Source of the DNA: Terrimonas sp.
GTDB lineage: Bacteria; Bacteroidota; Bacteroidia; Chitinophagales; Chitinophagaceae
Direction: 5' to 3'
Length of the DNA: 64,000 bases
Assembly (NCBI GenBank): GCA_016125075.1
Contig: WGMO01000010.1
Coordinates: 186,001 to 250,000, forward strand
In this document: piece after piece, positions 51,524-59,680 of the stretch
Numbering within the stretch: the first letter of the stretch is position 1
Layout: every line of letters starts with the position of its first letter
Notes under the pieces: model-generated
Seen by the model: only the letters and a program-made list of their open reading frames with translations
What the model was told of the DNA's origin: nothing
Database searches by the model: none
Made by a program: the position numbers and the translations under genes

Positions 51524-52606
51524 TCAGATGTCAATACACTGATAGGTGGTGTTGACCATTTCAAGATGTTTGCATAACCTATCCTTATTGGTGTCGGTTA
51601 TGAAAACCTGGCCTTTATTCTCAATACAGACCCGGTATAATAGATTTGATATCCGCTCCTCGTCCAGTTTCTCAAAAACGTCATCCAGCAGCAGCAGGGG
51701 AGGAAACCCCTTTTTATCCCGCAACACTTCCATCTCAGCCAGTTTCAGTGCAAACAATAAGCTTTTTCGCTGTCCCTGTGAAGCGATTGTACGGAAGGGC
51801 TGTCCGGCAAACCGGATATCAATATCATCTTTATGGATACCCGATGTCGTTCGCTGCGACCATAGGTCTTTCTGCCGGTTGGCAGCCAGTATGGACCCGA
51901 AGGCATCCTGGAGGAGTTCGCTATCATACACGAGGGTAATGTCTTCGTATTGCTGAGAAATATTGTTGTACAGCTGTTTCACAACCGGAAGGAAGCTGAC
52001 CAGGAATTCCTTTCTCTTTTCAAACAGGGGTGTGCCCTCCCGGACCAGCTGATGATCGATCACCTCCAGCAATTCGAAATTCTGCTGGTGGGTATCTGCA
52101 AACGACTTTAGCAAAGAGTTTCTTTGCTGCTGTATTTTAATATAACTGATAAGGTGCTGGAGATAGCCGGGATCCAACTGGGACAATAAAGAATCCAGAA
52201 ACCGGCGCCTTTCTTCACTTCCGTTGGTGATCATGCTGATATCATCCGGGGCAATGATCACGCAGGGATACCTTCCAATATGGGATGAAAATTTCTCATA
52301 CAGTGTTTCATTCACAGAAAACTCTTTTTTCCCGTTTTCCCTCAACACACAGCATGTCTTTTCCGGCTGGCCATTGACTTCAAAAACCCCTTCCAGCCTG
52401 AACCCCGATTTACCCTGTCGCACATTCAAAGCATCCATCCTTGTAAAATAGCTTTTCGTGAAAGAGAGATAATGGATGGCATCCAGCAGGTTGGTCTTTC
52501 CGGTACCGTTATTGCCGCAGATCGCCGTAATCCTTTCAGGAAAAGAAAATGACCGGTTCATATAATTTTTGAACTGGAACAGCGATATGGAGCTAATTTT
52601 AAGCAA
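51524..52606 (-). CDS. recF: DNA replication/repair protein RecF
   Basis: A 360-residue SMC-like ATPase of the RecFOR recombination pathway. Walker A GNNGTGKT (residues 31-38), Q-loop region DAIHYLSFTKSY, signature ASQGQRKSLLFALKLAE and Walker B PLLLLDDVFEKLD are all present. It acts at gapped DNA to promote RecA loading. First gene of a recF-DUF721 unit; divergent from pdhA. Confidence 0.96.
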   Translation of the reverse strand: MLKISSISLFQFKNYMNRSFSFPERITAICGNNGTGKTNLLDAIHYLSFTKSYFTRMDALNVRQGKSGFRLEGVFEVNGQPEKTCCVLRENGKKEFSVNETLYEKFSSHIGRYPCVIIAPDDISMITNGSEERRRFLDSLLSQLDPGYLQHLISYIKIQQQRNSLLKSFADTHQQNFELLEVIDHQLVREGTPLFEKRKEFLVSFLPVVKQLYNNISQQYEDITLVYDSELLQDAFGSILAANRQKDLWSQRTTSGIHKDDIDIRFAGQPFRTIASQGQRKSLLFALKLAEMEVLRDKKGFPPLLLLDDVFEKLDEERISNLLYRVCIENKGQVFITDTNKDRLCKHLEMVNTTYQCIDI

Positions 52607-52753
52607 AATCCAGGACGCAATTTAAGCCTGATATCCGGGTAGCTGAGCGATTCGTTGAAAAACTCCGTTATTTTTACCTAAAAATCAGATAAAGGGTTAA
52701 AAATCATAAAATCATATTGGGAAACGGAAAATAAGAAATTGGCTGGTTTCCCT

Positions 52754-52761
52754 TATTTTTG
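52754..52761 (+). promoter_or_regulatory. -7 element of the pdhA promoter
   Basis: Consensus TATTTTTG. Predicted transcription start near 52768, which lies downstream of the earliest in-frame start (52739) and so supports GTG 52784 as the true pdhA start. The nearest TTG (52739-52741) is only 12 bp upstream, so the -33 element is poor. Confidence 0.5.
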
Positions 52762-52783
52762 CACCTCAAATTTTTTGCCGGTG

Positions 52784-53776
52784 GCTACTAAATTTTCTAA
52801 AGAAACTTACCTGTATTGGTACGAACTCATGCAGCTCATCCGCCAGTTTGAACTGATGGCGGAAGAAAAGTATAAAATGGAAGGAAAGATCCGCGGTTTT
52901 TTCCATGCTTATATCGGTCAGGAAGCCATAGCAGCAGGTTGTATGACAGCAACAAAACCTGAAGATCTTTACATAACCGCTTACCGCGATCACGGCCTGG
53001 CCATTGCCAAAGGAGTCTCCGTGAACAGCTGTATGGCAGAATTATTCGGAAAAGCGACTGGTAATGCAAAGGGAAAGGGAGGTAGCATGCACTTTTTCGG
53101 AAAGGATGTGAACTTTTATGGCGGTCATGGTATCGTAGGCGCCCAGATCGGTACTGGGGCAGGATTGGCCTTTGCAGAGAAATACAGGGGAAGTGAAAAC
53201 GTGGTGCTTTGTTTTTTTGGCGATGGGGCCGCCCGCCAGGGTATTTTACATGAAACCTTTAACCTGGCCATGTTGTGGAAACTGCCCGTGGTATTCATCT
53301 GTGAAAATAACAATTATGCCATGGGCACATCGATCGAACGGACCAGTAACGTTATCGATATCTACAAACTGGCGGATGCCTATGAAATGCCCGGGGATGC
53401 CGCAGATGGTATGCATCCCGAAACGGTGCACGAGGCCGTTGCCAGGGCAGTAAAAAGGGCGCGGCAGGGTGATGGACCGACCCTTTTGGAATTAAAGACA
53501 TACCGGTATAAAGGGCATTCCATCAGTGACCCCCAGAAATACCGCAGCAAGGAGGAAGTGGATGAATACAAGGATAAAGATCCCATTGCCCAGGTGCTGA
53601 ACATGATCAGGGAACACCGGTATGCCACTGAAGAAGAAATAGCTGCCATTAATAAGCGGGTCGATGATATAGTGAACGAGTCGGTAAAATTTGCAGAAGA
53701 GAGCCCCTGGCCCGATGATAGTGAGGTTTTAAAGGATGTTTATGTCGATAAAAATTATCCGTTTATAGTTGACTGA
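52784..53776 (+). CDS. pdhA: Pyruvate dehydrogenase E1 component, alpha subunit
   Basis: About 330 residues; the thiamine-diphosphate-dependent E1 alpha chain that decarboxylates pyruvate in the PDH complex. RGFFHAYIGQEAIAAGC and KGKGGSMHFF are conserved, and the ThDP/Mg motif runs from GDGAARQG to ENNNYAMGT. Phosphorylation-loop-like segment YRYKGHSISDPQKYR follows. GTG 52784 chosen from the promoter position. The beta subunit gene is not adjacent, unlike in many bacteria. LipA (3205) would supply the lipoyl cofactor of this complex. Confidence 0.93.
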   Translation, partial: ATKFSKETYLYWYELMQLIRQFELMAEEKYKMEGKIRGFFHAYIGQEAIAAGCMTATKPEDLYITAYRDHGLAIAKGVSVNSCMAELFGKATGNAKGKGGSMHFFGKDVNFYGGHGIVGAQIGTGAGLAFAEKYRGSENVVLCFFGDGAARQGILHETFNLAMLWKLPVVFICENNNYAMGTSIERTSNVIDIYKLADAYEMPGDAADGMHPETVHEAVARAVKRARQGDGPTLLELKTYRYKGHSISDPQKYRSKEEVDEYKDKDPIAQVLNMIREHRYATEEEIAAINKRVDDIVNESVKFAEESPWPDDSEVLKDVYVDKNYPFIVD

Positions 53777-53812
53777 TATAAATTAAACCCCAATTATTTT
53801 AAATACAAAAAA

Positions 53813-54493
53813 ATGTCGAAAGCGAATACAGTGATTGAGAAGGACCACAATGAAATGGTGGTCGAAAAAGCAAAGGATTTCTGGGTAAAGTACCAGCGTC
53901 CCCTAATGATCGTCAGCGCCCTTGTCATCATCATTGCCGGTGGTTTCCTGGGGTATAAGAATTTTGTCAAATTACCTAATGAAGCTAAAGCCGAAGATGC
54001 TATTTTCAAAGCAGAGGAATACTACCGCATGGATTCCCTGGATAAAGCCTTAAACGGTGACATGCTGAATGCAGGGTTCCTGAAAGTGATCAGCAAATAT
54101 GGCAACACTGATGCCGGCAAAAGGGCACGTTTGTATGCCGGAGACTGTCTGCTCAGAAAAGGCGATTTTGCACAAGCAGTGAAATACCTGAAAGAATTCA
54201 GTACAGATTCGAAAATGATACAGGCTGTTGCCTATAAATTAACGGCCGATGCCTATTCAGAGCAGGGCAAAAATGATGAAGCCATTGATTATTACAAAAA
54301 GGCCGCCCATCATTTTGAAGCCGACAAGGATAATTCTTCCTTATATCTCTCCATGGCCGCAGGACTTTGTGAGAAAACCGGGAAAACCAAAGAGGCCATA
54401 GAACTGTATAAGGAATTAAAAGAGAAATTCCCGAAAACAGCGGCCGGCTTTGATGCCGATAAATACCTTGGTAAACTGGGTGCCTATAATTAA
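53813..54493 (+). CDS. Membrane-anchored tetratricopeptide-repeat protein
   Basis: A 226-residue protein: cytoplasmic charged N-terminus, one membrane helix at about 31-50 (PLMIVSALVIIIAGGFLGY), then TPR-like helices (RLYAGDCLLRKGDFAQAVKYL, AIDYYKKAAHHFE, EAIELYKELKEKFP). Topology resembles YfgM-type ancillary factors. It is 36 bp after pdhA and 5 bp before ribH, so part of a housekeeping run; no functional link is evident. Confidence 0.82.
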   Translation: MSKANTVIEKDHNEMVVEKAKDFWVKYQRPLMIVSALVIIIAGGFLGYKNFVKLPNEAKAEDAIFKAEEYYRMDSLDKALNGDMLNAGFLKVISKYGNTDAGKRARLYAGDCLLRKGDFAQAVKYLKEFSTDSKMIQAVAYKLTADAYSEQGKNDEAIDYYKKAAHHFEADKDNSSLYLSMAAGLCEKTGKTKEAIELYKELKEKFPKTAAGFDADKYLGKLGAYN

Positions 54494-54498
54494 TCGAA

Positions 54499-54999
54499 AT
54501 GGCGGATGTAAGCAATAGTAAATTATTAACTACCAATACGGGCATTCTGCAAAAGGATGCCTTTATTGTTTTAGTGAAAACAGAATGGAATGCCTTTATT
54601 ACGGATGAACTGGAAAAAGGCTGTCTGAAAACACTGGAAGCAAATAAGCACGTTAAAACATTAACCCTCCAGGTACCCGGATCATTTGAAATACCCTTTG
54701 CGATCAAACATTTTTGGGAGCATCATGGCAAAAAGAAAAAACCGGATGCCTTTATTGCATTAGGCTGTGTGATCAGGGGCGGCACTCCACATTTTGAATA
54801 TGTCAGCAAAGCGATTACAGAAGGTATCACCCAATTGAACCTTTTGCTACCTGTTCCAACCATATTTGGCGTGTTGACGGTCGATACGGAAGAGCAGGCC
54901 CGGGACCGGATTGGTGGCCCGCAGGGTCATAAAGGAGAGGAAGCCGCCATTACCGCCATGAAAATGATCGCCTTCAAAAATGCCATTAAAAAGTCATGA
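54499..54999 (+). CDS. ribH: 6,7-dimethyl-8-ribityllumazine synthase
   Basis: Penultimate enzyme of riboflavin synthesis, 166 aa. Motifs: VPGSFEIPFAIKHF, ALGCVIRGGTPHFEYVSKAI with the catalytic-region His, and PTIFGVLTVDTEEQARDRIGG. It is preceded by the TPR gene by 5 bp and followed by the LutA-like gene after 7 bp. Other rib genes are not in the window. Confidence 0.96.
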   Translation: MADVSNSKLLTTNTGILQKDAFIVLVKTEWNAFITDELEKGCLKTLEANKHVKTLTLQVPGSFEIPFAIKHFWEHHGKKKKPDAFIALGCVIRGGTPHFEYVSKAITEGITQLNLLLPVPTIFGVLTVDTEEQARDRIGGPQGHKGEEAAITAMKMIAFKNAIKKS

Positions 55000-55006
55000 T
55001 CACCAC

Positions 55007-55726
55007 ATGAATGTCCAGATCTTCATACCCTGTTTTGTAGACCAGCTGTACCCGCAGACCGGATTTAATATGGTCAAGGTATTGGAAAAGACCGGTTGTA
55101 CAGTCAGCTACAATGTCAACCAGACCTGTTGTGGTCAGCCCGCTTATAATGCCGGTTTCCGGGATGAGGCCCGAAAAGTCTGTACTAAATTCATCCATGA
55201 TTTTAAAGGCACAGAATATATATTAACCCCCAGTGCCAGTTGTGCCGGGTTTGTGAAAAATTACTATCATCAATTGTTTGATAATTCTTCCCTACACAAT
55301 GAAGTCAGGGAACTGAGCAACCGCATTTATGAATTTTCTGAATTTATGGTGAATATTCTCCAAGTCACTGATGTGGGTGCACGCCTGGAAGGAAAAGCAA
55401 CTTACCACGACAGTTGTGCGGCGCTCCGGGAGTGCAAAATAAAAGAAGAACCCCGGAAACTCTTAAAGAAAGTGAGGGGACTGGAACTTACAGAAATGAA
55501 TGATGTGGAAACCTGTTGTGGTTTCGGTGGCACTTTTGCCGTTAAGTTTGAATCCATCTCAATAGGTATGGGCGAACAGAAAGTGGAAAATGCCCTGGCC
55601 ACCCAGGCCGAATATTTAATCGCAACCGATCTTTCCTGCCTCATGCACCTGCAGGGTTATATCAACCAGAAAGGTTATGCCCTGCAAACCATGCATATCG
55701 CCGATGTGCTGGCGGAGGGCTGGTGA
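55007..55726 (+). CDS. (Fe-S)-binding protein, LutA/LldE-like
   Basis: A 239-residue cytoplasmic protein with two CCG (cysteine-rich) domains: QTCCGQPAYNAGF in the first half and ETCCGFGGTFAVKF in the second, plus isolated cysteines at IPCFVDQLYP and HDSCAALREC. This is the layout of LutA (YkgE) of the lactate-utilisation LutABC complex. LutB and LutC are not next to it. ATG 55007 replaces an earlier in-frame start that overlaps ribH. Confidence 0.86.
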   Translation: MNVQIFIPCFVDQLYPQTGFNMVKVLEKTGCTVSYNVNQTCCGQPAYNAGFRDEARKVCTKFIHDFKGTEYILTPSASCAGFVKNYYHQLFDNSSLHNEVRELSNRIYEFSEFMVNILQVTDVGARLEGKATYHDSCAALRECKIKEEPRKLLKKVRGLELTEMNDVETCCGFGGTFAVKFESISIGMGEQKVENALATQAEYLIATDLSCLMHLQGYINQKGYALQTMHIADVLAEGW

Positions 55727-55806
55727 ACAACTGTAATACATATCTTTTCGCGTTACTTCGCAATAAAAAACAGTTTTCCGGAACCCGGTCAGCATAAATA
55801 AAACAA

Positions 55807-55843
55807 CAAAAAAGCCCCGGTTAACATTGCTGAAAAACCGGGA
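55807..55843 (-). terminator. Intrinsic terminator of the fasciclin gene (minus strand)
   Basis: CCCGGTT (55816-55822) and AACCGGG (55836-55842) form a 7-bp stem with a 13-nt loop. On the minus strand the hairpin is followed by GCTTTTTTG. Confidence 0.7.
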
Positions 55844-55866
55844 CGTTTGTTAGGTTAGGGGAGTGA

Positions 55867-56424
55867 TCATTTTGGTAAAACAACATGATCGATCACATGG
55901 ATAATACCATTTTTCTGATACACATCACTGATTGTCACTTTTGCCATTCCGCCTTTCTCATCTTTCAGCACAATATTTTTTCCATCCATCATGACCCATA
56001 ATTTACCTCCGGCTACCGTGGTCAGTTCGGCCTTGCCGTTTCCAGCCTTGATCATCTTTGCCAATTCTTTTGCATCCAGTCTGCCCGCCACAACATGATA
56101 AGTCAAAACCGTAGTCAGCATTTTTTTATTTTCCGGTTTCAGCAGGGTCGGTACCGTTCCTTCCGGCAACAGGTCAAATGCTTCGTTTGTTGGAGCAAAT
56201 ACGGTGAAAGGTCCGGCGCTCTGCAAAGTTTCCACGAGACCGGCAGCTTTTACAGCTGCTACCAGGGTCGTATGGTCTTTTGATTGAATGGCATTTTCAA
56301 CGATGTTTTTGGAGGGATACATCGCCGCACCGCCAACCATCACTGTTTTTTCCATTTGTGCCTGTGACTGGTAAAAGAATAAAGAAGCCATCAGCAGCAA
56401 AGCTGCTTGTTTGATTGATTTCAT
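55867..56424 (-). CDS. Exported fasciclin-domain protein
   Basis: A 185-residue protein with a signal peptide (LLLMASLFFYQSQA-Q) and one FAS1 domain. Its H1 segment is GPFTVFAPTNEAFDLLP, its YH-type motif LTYHVVAGRL, and its end GIIHVIDHVVLPK. FAS1 domains mediate adhesion. Monocistronic, with its own terminator; divergent from the EVE gene. Confidence 0.92.
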   Translation of the reverse strand: MKSIKQAALLLMASLFFYQSQAQMEKTVMVGGAAMYPSKNIVENAIQSKDHTTLVAAVKAAGLVETLQSAGPFTVFAPTNEAFDLLPEGTVPTLLKPENKKMLTTVLTYHVVAGRLDAKELAKMIKAGNGKAELTTVAGGKLWVMMDGKNIVLKDEKGGMAKVTISDVYQKNGIIHVIDHVVLPK

Positions 56425-56511
56425 AACTGTTTAATTTTTTTTAATGATTCAGAGATTGCATACAGTTACGAGACCCCCATTCCTTTAGATTTAAGGATCA
56501 ATAAAATCTTT

Positions 56512-56519
56512 TACTTTTG
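56512..56519 (+). promoter_or_regulatory. -7 element upstream of the EVE-domain gene
   Basis: Consensus TACTTTTG, 41 bp before ATG 56561. No TTG at the favoured 20-bp distance. Confidence 0.4.
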
Positions 56520-56560
56520 ATCCGTGAATTTTCGATCGTTTACGCTTAATAAAAAAAATA

Positions 56561-56971
56561 ATGACCTATTGGCTTGTTAAATCAGAACCGTTTAAATATT
56601 CCTGGGATCAGCTCAAAAAAGATAAACAAACCTGTTGGGATGGTGTAAGAAATTATGCAGCCCGTTTGCATCTCCGGGCCATGAAAAAAGGAGATGAGGC
56701 TTTATTTTATCACAGCAACGAAGGACTGGAGATTGTCGGGATAACCAAAATTATCCGGGAAGCCTATCCCGATCCGACAACCGATGATGACCGCTGGGTC
56801 GCAGTTGACCTAAAGGCCCATCAGAAACTCAAAAAACCGGTTTCGCTGGATAGCATCAAAAAGGACAAGCGTCTGGCCAATATGGCCCTCGTGCGATTGG
56901 GACGTCTTTCCGTTCAACCTGTTACTGCAGAAGAATTTGGGGTCATCATGGAATTGGCCGGTATGTCCTGA
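56561..56971 (+). CDS. EVE domain-containing protein
   Basis: A 136-residue protein of the EVE/thymocyte-nuclear-protein-1 type, a PUA-like fold thought to read modified bases in nucleic acids. Signatures: MTYWLVKSEPFKYSWDQL, WDGVRNYAARLHLRAMKKGD and the VDLKAHQKLKKPVSL strand. It is 43 bp before the sirtuin gene. In-vivo ligand unknown. Confidence 0.92.
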   Translation: MTYWLVKSEPFKYSWDQLKKDKQTCWDGVRNYAARLHLRAMKKGDEALFYHSNEGLEIVGITKIIREAYPDPTTDDDRWVAVDLKAHQKLKKPVSLDSIKKDKRLANMALVRLGRLSVQPVTAEEFGVIMELAGMS

Positions 56972-57014
56972 CAGGAAACATTAACTTACCTTGACTTAAA
57001 AGAATTGAAAATTG

Positions 57015-57713
57015 GTGAACAGGAAGAAACTGGTGGTTTTATCGGGTGCAGGAGTCAGTGCAGAAAGCGGGTTAAAAACTTTTCGTGATAGTGACGGGCT
57101 CTGGGAGGGCTATAACGTGGAACATGTAGCCACCCCCCAGGCATGGCGAAAAGATCCTGAACTTGTATTGTCTTTTTATAATTACCGGAGAAAGCAGGTG
57201 CGGGAGGCCCGGCCCAATGAAGCACACCTGGGATTGGCAGAACTGGAAAAATATTTTGAGGTAACGGTTATCACCCAGAATATCGACGACCTCCATGAAA
57301 GAGGAGGTTCCTCGCAGGTATTTCACTTACATGGTGAGATCCTGAAAATGCGCAGCGAGGTCAACCGGCATTTGGTTTATCCCATCATGGATGATATCCA
57401 TATGGGGGATCGGGCGGAGGATGGTAGCCAGTTAAGACCGCATATCGTGTGGTTTGGTGAAGCTGTCCCCATGATGGAGGAAGCCATTCCCATCGTGCAG
57501 GCCGCCGATATTTTTGTGGTGGTCGGCACTTCACTGGTCGTCTATCCCGCAGCCGGGCTGGTGCAATATGCCAGATGGGATATCCCCAAATATATCATTG
57601 ACAAAAAAATACCCTATTCTTCATCGTTATATAACCTTATTGCCATCGAAAAACCGGCTACAGAAGGTGTTCGGGAACTGATCGCAAGACTGGTCGGCCC
57701 TGGCAACCCGTAA
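57015..57713 (+). CDS. Sir2-family NAD-dependent protein deacylase lacking zinc cysteines
   Basis: A 232-residue sirtuin. NAD-binding GAGVSAESGLKTFRD, TQNIDDLHERGG, catalytic His in VFHLHGEILK, and VVGTSLVVYPA are intact. Tyr and Arg in SFYNYRRKQV match the class III (CobB/SIRT5-type) acyl-lysine pocket, suggesting desuccinylase/demalonylase activity. The four zinc-binding cysteines between HGEILK and LRPHIVWFGE are all absent. Start is GTG 57015 (or TTG 57012). Confidence 0.9.
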   Translation: MNRKKLVVLSGAGVSAESGLKTFRDSDGLWEGYNVEHVATPQAWRKDPELVLSFYNYRRKQVREARPNEAHLGLAELEKYFEVTVITQNIDDLHERGGSSQVFHLHGEILKMRSEVNRHLVYPIMDDIHMGDRAEDGSQLRPHIVWFGEAVPMMEEAIPIVQAADIFVVVGTSLVVYPAAGLVQYARWDIPKYIIDKKIPYSSSLYNLIAIEKPATEGVRELIARLVGPGNP

Positions 57714-57720
57714 GAGATCA

Positions 57721-59007
57721 TTAAGGTATGGGGCTGGTCGTTTCCCTAAAGGTAATGCCATGCAATTCAAGCTCCTCTAACACGGGCCCGTAAATTTCTT
57801 TGTCTACCGGAATATACAGACCGCTCTTCCTGATCGTCCCCCTGAGTATGAGTTTGGCGGCGATACCCAATGGCAGACCCACTGTTTTCGCCATGGCTGT
57901 TTTAATGCTGTCTTCCCCTTTTACCACCAGGGTACTGCTTACACCATATTTCTTTTCTCCCAGGGCATATGTAAATTCATGCACCATAACGATCATATCC
58001 TTATCGCCTTTTTTTAACTGTAGTTTCCTTTCTACAAGTTCCTGCAGGATATCGGCAGCGGTTTTTGCTGAAGCAGGCACGGGGGTATCAGTGAACAGGT
58101 CAAGAAATTCAAACTGTTTCCGGTTACTGTCATCTATGAATGGCAGCAAGGGTGCGGACCATTGCCGGTAGGTCAGGTGGCGGGTGTCAACTGCTATTTT
58201 TTCATCGGTAAGACCCGCCCGTACGATTAAATCCCAACCCCGGCAAAACGATTCATAGCGCAATGTTGTGCGAACAAATGTCCGGGCTTCATCCACTCCA
58301 TAGAGCGGGATATATTCCAGTGAATCACGGTTCGGATACCAGGCCATCAACGGTAAGCCTTCCACCGCCAGGGTTTTACACTCATGAAAAATAGCGGGGT
58401 AATCTTTCCGGATGATTTGCCCCTGCTCTTTGTAAAGGGCACCGGCACTGCCTGCGCGAATAATATTCCTGGGATTCCAGCTGATCTTGTAATGCCAGGG
58501 GTTATCATCATCTTCAGGTGCGACCAGTCCGCCACAATGCGAATAAAAAGAATCGATCCTTCCCCCTTTATCCTTAATGGTATCAATGATCCGCATGGCA
58601 CTCATATGATCGATCCCGGGATCAAGTCCCATTTCACAGAGGAAGAGTATCCCTTTTTCTTCCAGGGAAGTTTGCATGGCCCTGAAATGTTCATCCACAT
58701 AAGATGCAGTGAGCATATGCCGGCCACAGGCCAGGCAGGCTCGGGCCGCAATCAGATGAAGGGTGGGGGGTAACATGGAAATGACGATATCGGCCGCACT
58801 AACCTGTCGGTACAGTTCTTCCCCGTTATGGATATCAAATGAAGCTGCAACAGCATGGGGACTATTGCCCGTTTTCATTTTTACCAGGTGAATATCCGCA
58901 TCCACGATGGTCACTATCCAATTTTCTTTTTCGGCATTGCTGATCAGGTAATCGATCAGCAGCGTAGCCGACTTTCCCGCTCCCAATAATAAAATCTTAT
59001 GCATCAT
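57721..59007 (-). CDS. Saccharopine dehydrogenase family protein
   Basis: A 428-residue NAD(P)-dependent oxidoreductase. Rossmann opening KILLLGAGKSATLLIDYL; ISMLPPTLHLIAARACLACG and CEMGLDPGIDHMSAMRIID are typical of the saccharopine reductase/dehydrogenase branch; FYSHCGGLVAPEDDDNPWHYKISWNP is the substrate-domain signature. Expected role is in lysine degradation or a related 2-aminoadipate reaction. ATG 59007 or 59004 is the start. Confidence 0.88.
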   Translation of the reverse strand: MMHKILLLGAGKSATLLIDYLISNAEKENWIVTIVDADIHLVKMKTGNSPHAVAASFDIHNGEELYRQVSAADIVISMLPPTLHLIAARACLACGRHMLTASYVDEHFRAMQTSLEEKGILFLCEMGLDPGIDHMSAMRIIDTIKDKGGRIDSFYSHCGGLVAPEDDDNPWHYKISWNPRNIIRAGSAGALYKEQGQIIRKDYPAIFHECKTLAVEGLPLMAWYPNRDSLEYIPLYGVDEARTFVRTTLRYESFCRGWDLIVRAGLTDEKIAVDTRHLTYRQWSAPLLPFIDDSNRKQFEFLDLFTDTPVPASAKTAADILQELVERKLQLKKGDKDMIVMVHEFTYALGEKKYGVSSTLVVKGEDSIKTAMAKTVGLPLGIAAKLILRGTIRKSGLYIPVDKEIYGPVLEELELHGITFRETTSPIP

Positions 59008-59059
59008 TATTAAATTACGCCAGCTCAAAGATTGTATATAATTTTATAAAAAAATAATA

Positions 59060-59638
59060 ATGAAGAAATTTCTGATTGTATTGCTTTTGTTCTGCAGCAT
59101 TTCTGCCTACCCGCAGTTTTTTAGCTTAGGGCTGAAAGGGGGCGCAAACATCAGTAATTTTTCCGGTGGTAATTTTGGGGATTTAAAAAACAAAGCCATT
59201 ATCGCCTTTCATGTAGGCACCTACCTCAACTTTAAATTAGGGGCCGTTTCGCTGGTACCGGAAATCCTTATTTCAACACAGGGGGCAAAACTCGACAGTG
59301 CCACAGGCAGCGATACCTGGAAGGTCACTTATCTGTCTGTTCCGTTCATGGTCAAATACCGAACATCAGGTGGGTTCTATGCAGAATTGGGTCCGCAGGT
59401 GTCCTTTAAACTGAATGAAGATATCGGTAACCAGACCATCAATGCATTTGCAAAAAACCTGGATCTGTCGGCGGCGGCGGGGATAGGTTTACAAGCAAAA
59501 TCGGGCCTGGGAATTGGCATTCGGTATTTAGCCGGTTTATCGAAGGTGGGAGATTTTACGGGGAACAATATTAATCCTGATTTCAAGAACAGTCTCTTAC
59601 AGGTTTCCCTGATGATTGGACTCAATTCAGGAAAATAA
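59060..59638 (+). CDS. PorT-like outer-membrane beta-barrel protein
   Basis: A 192-residue protein with a signal peptide (LIVLLLFCSISAYP-Q) and a PorT/porin-family small barrel: FSLGLKGGANISNFSG, FHVGTYLNFKL, LVPEILISTQGAKL, YLSVPFMVKY, FYAELGPQVSF and GIGIRYLAGLSKV. This family is very common in Bacteroidota; individual roles are mostly unknown. It is divergent from the saccharopine dehydrogenase gene and convergent with the next gene. Confidence 0.88.
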   Translation: MKKFLIVLLLFCSISAYPQFFSLGLKGGANISNFSGGNFGDLKNKAIIAFHVGTYLNFKLGAVSLVPEILISTQGAKLDSATGSDTWKVTYLSVPFMVKYRTSGGFYAELGPQVSFKLNEDIGNQTINAFAKNLDLSAAAGIGLQAKSGLGIGIRYLAGLSKVGDFTGNNINPDFKNSLLQVSLMIGLNSGK

Positions 59639-59680
59639 AAAAAAGTTGGCGTGGCCGGATTGTGCCCTGCCTTTTAAATG

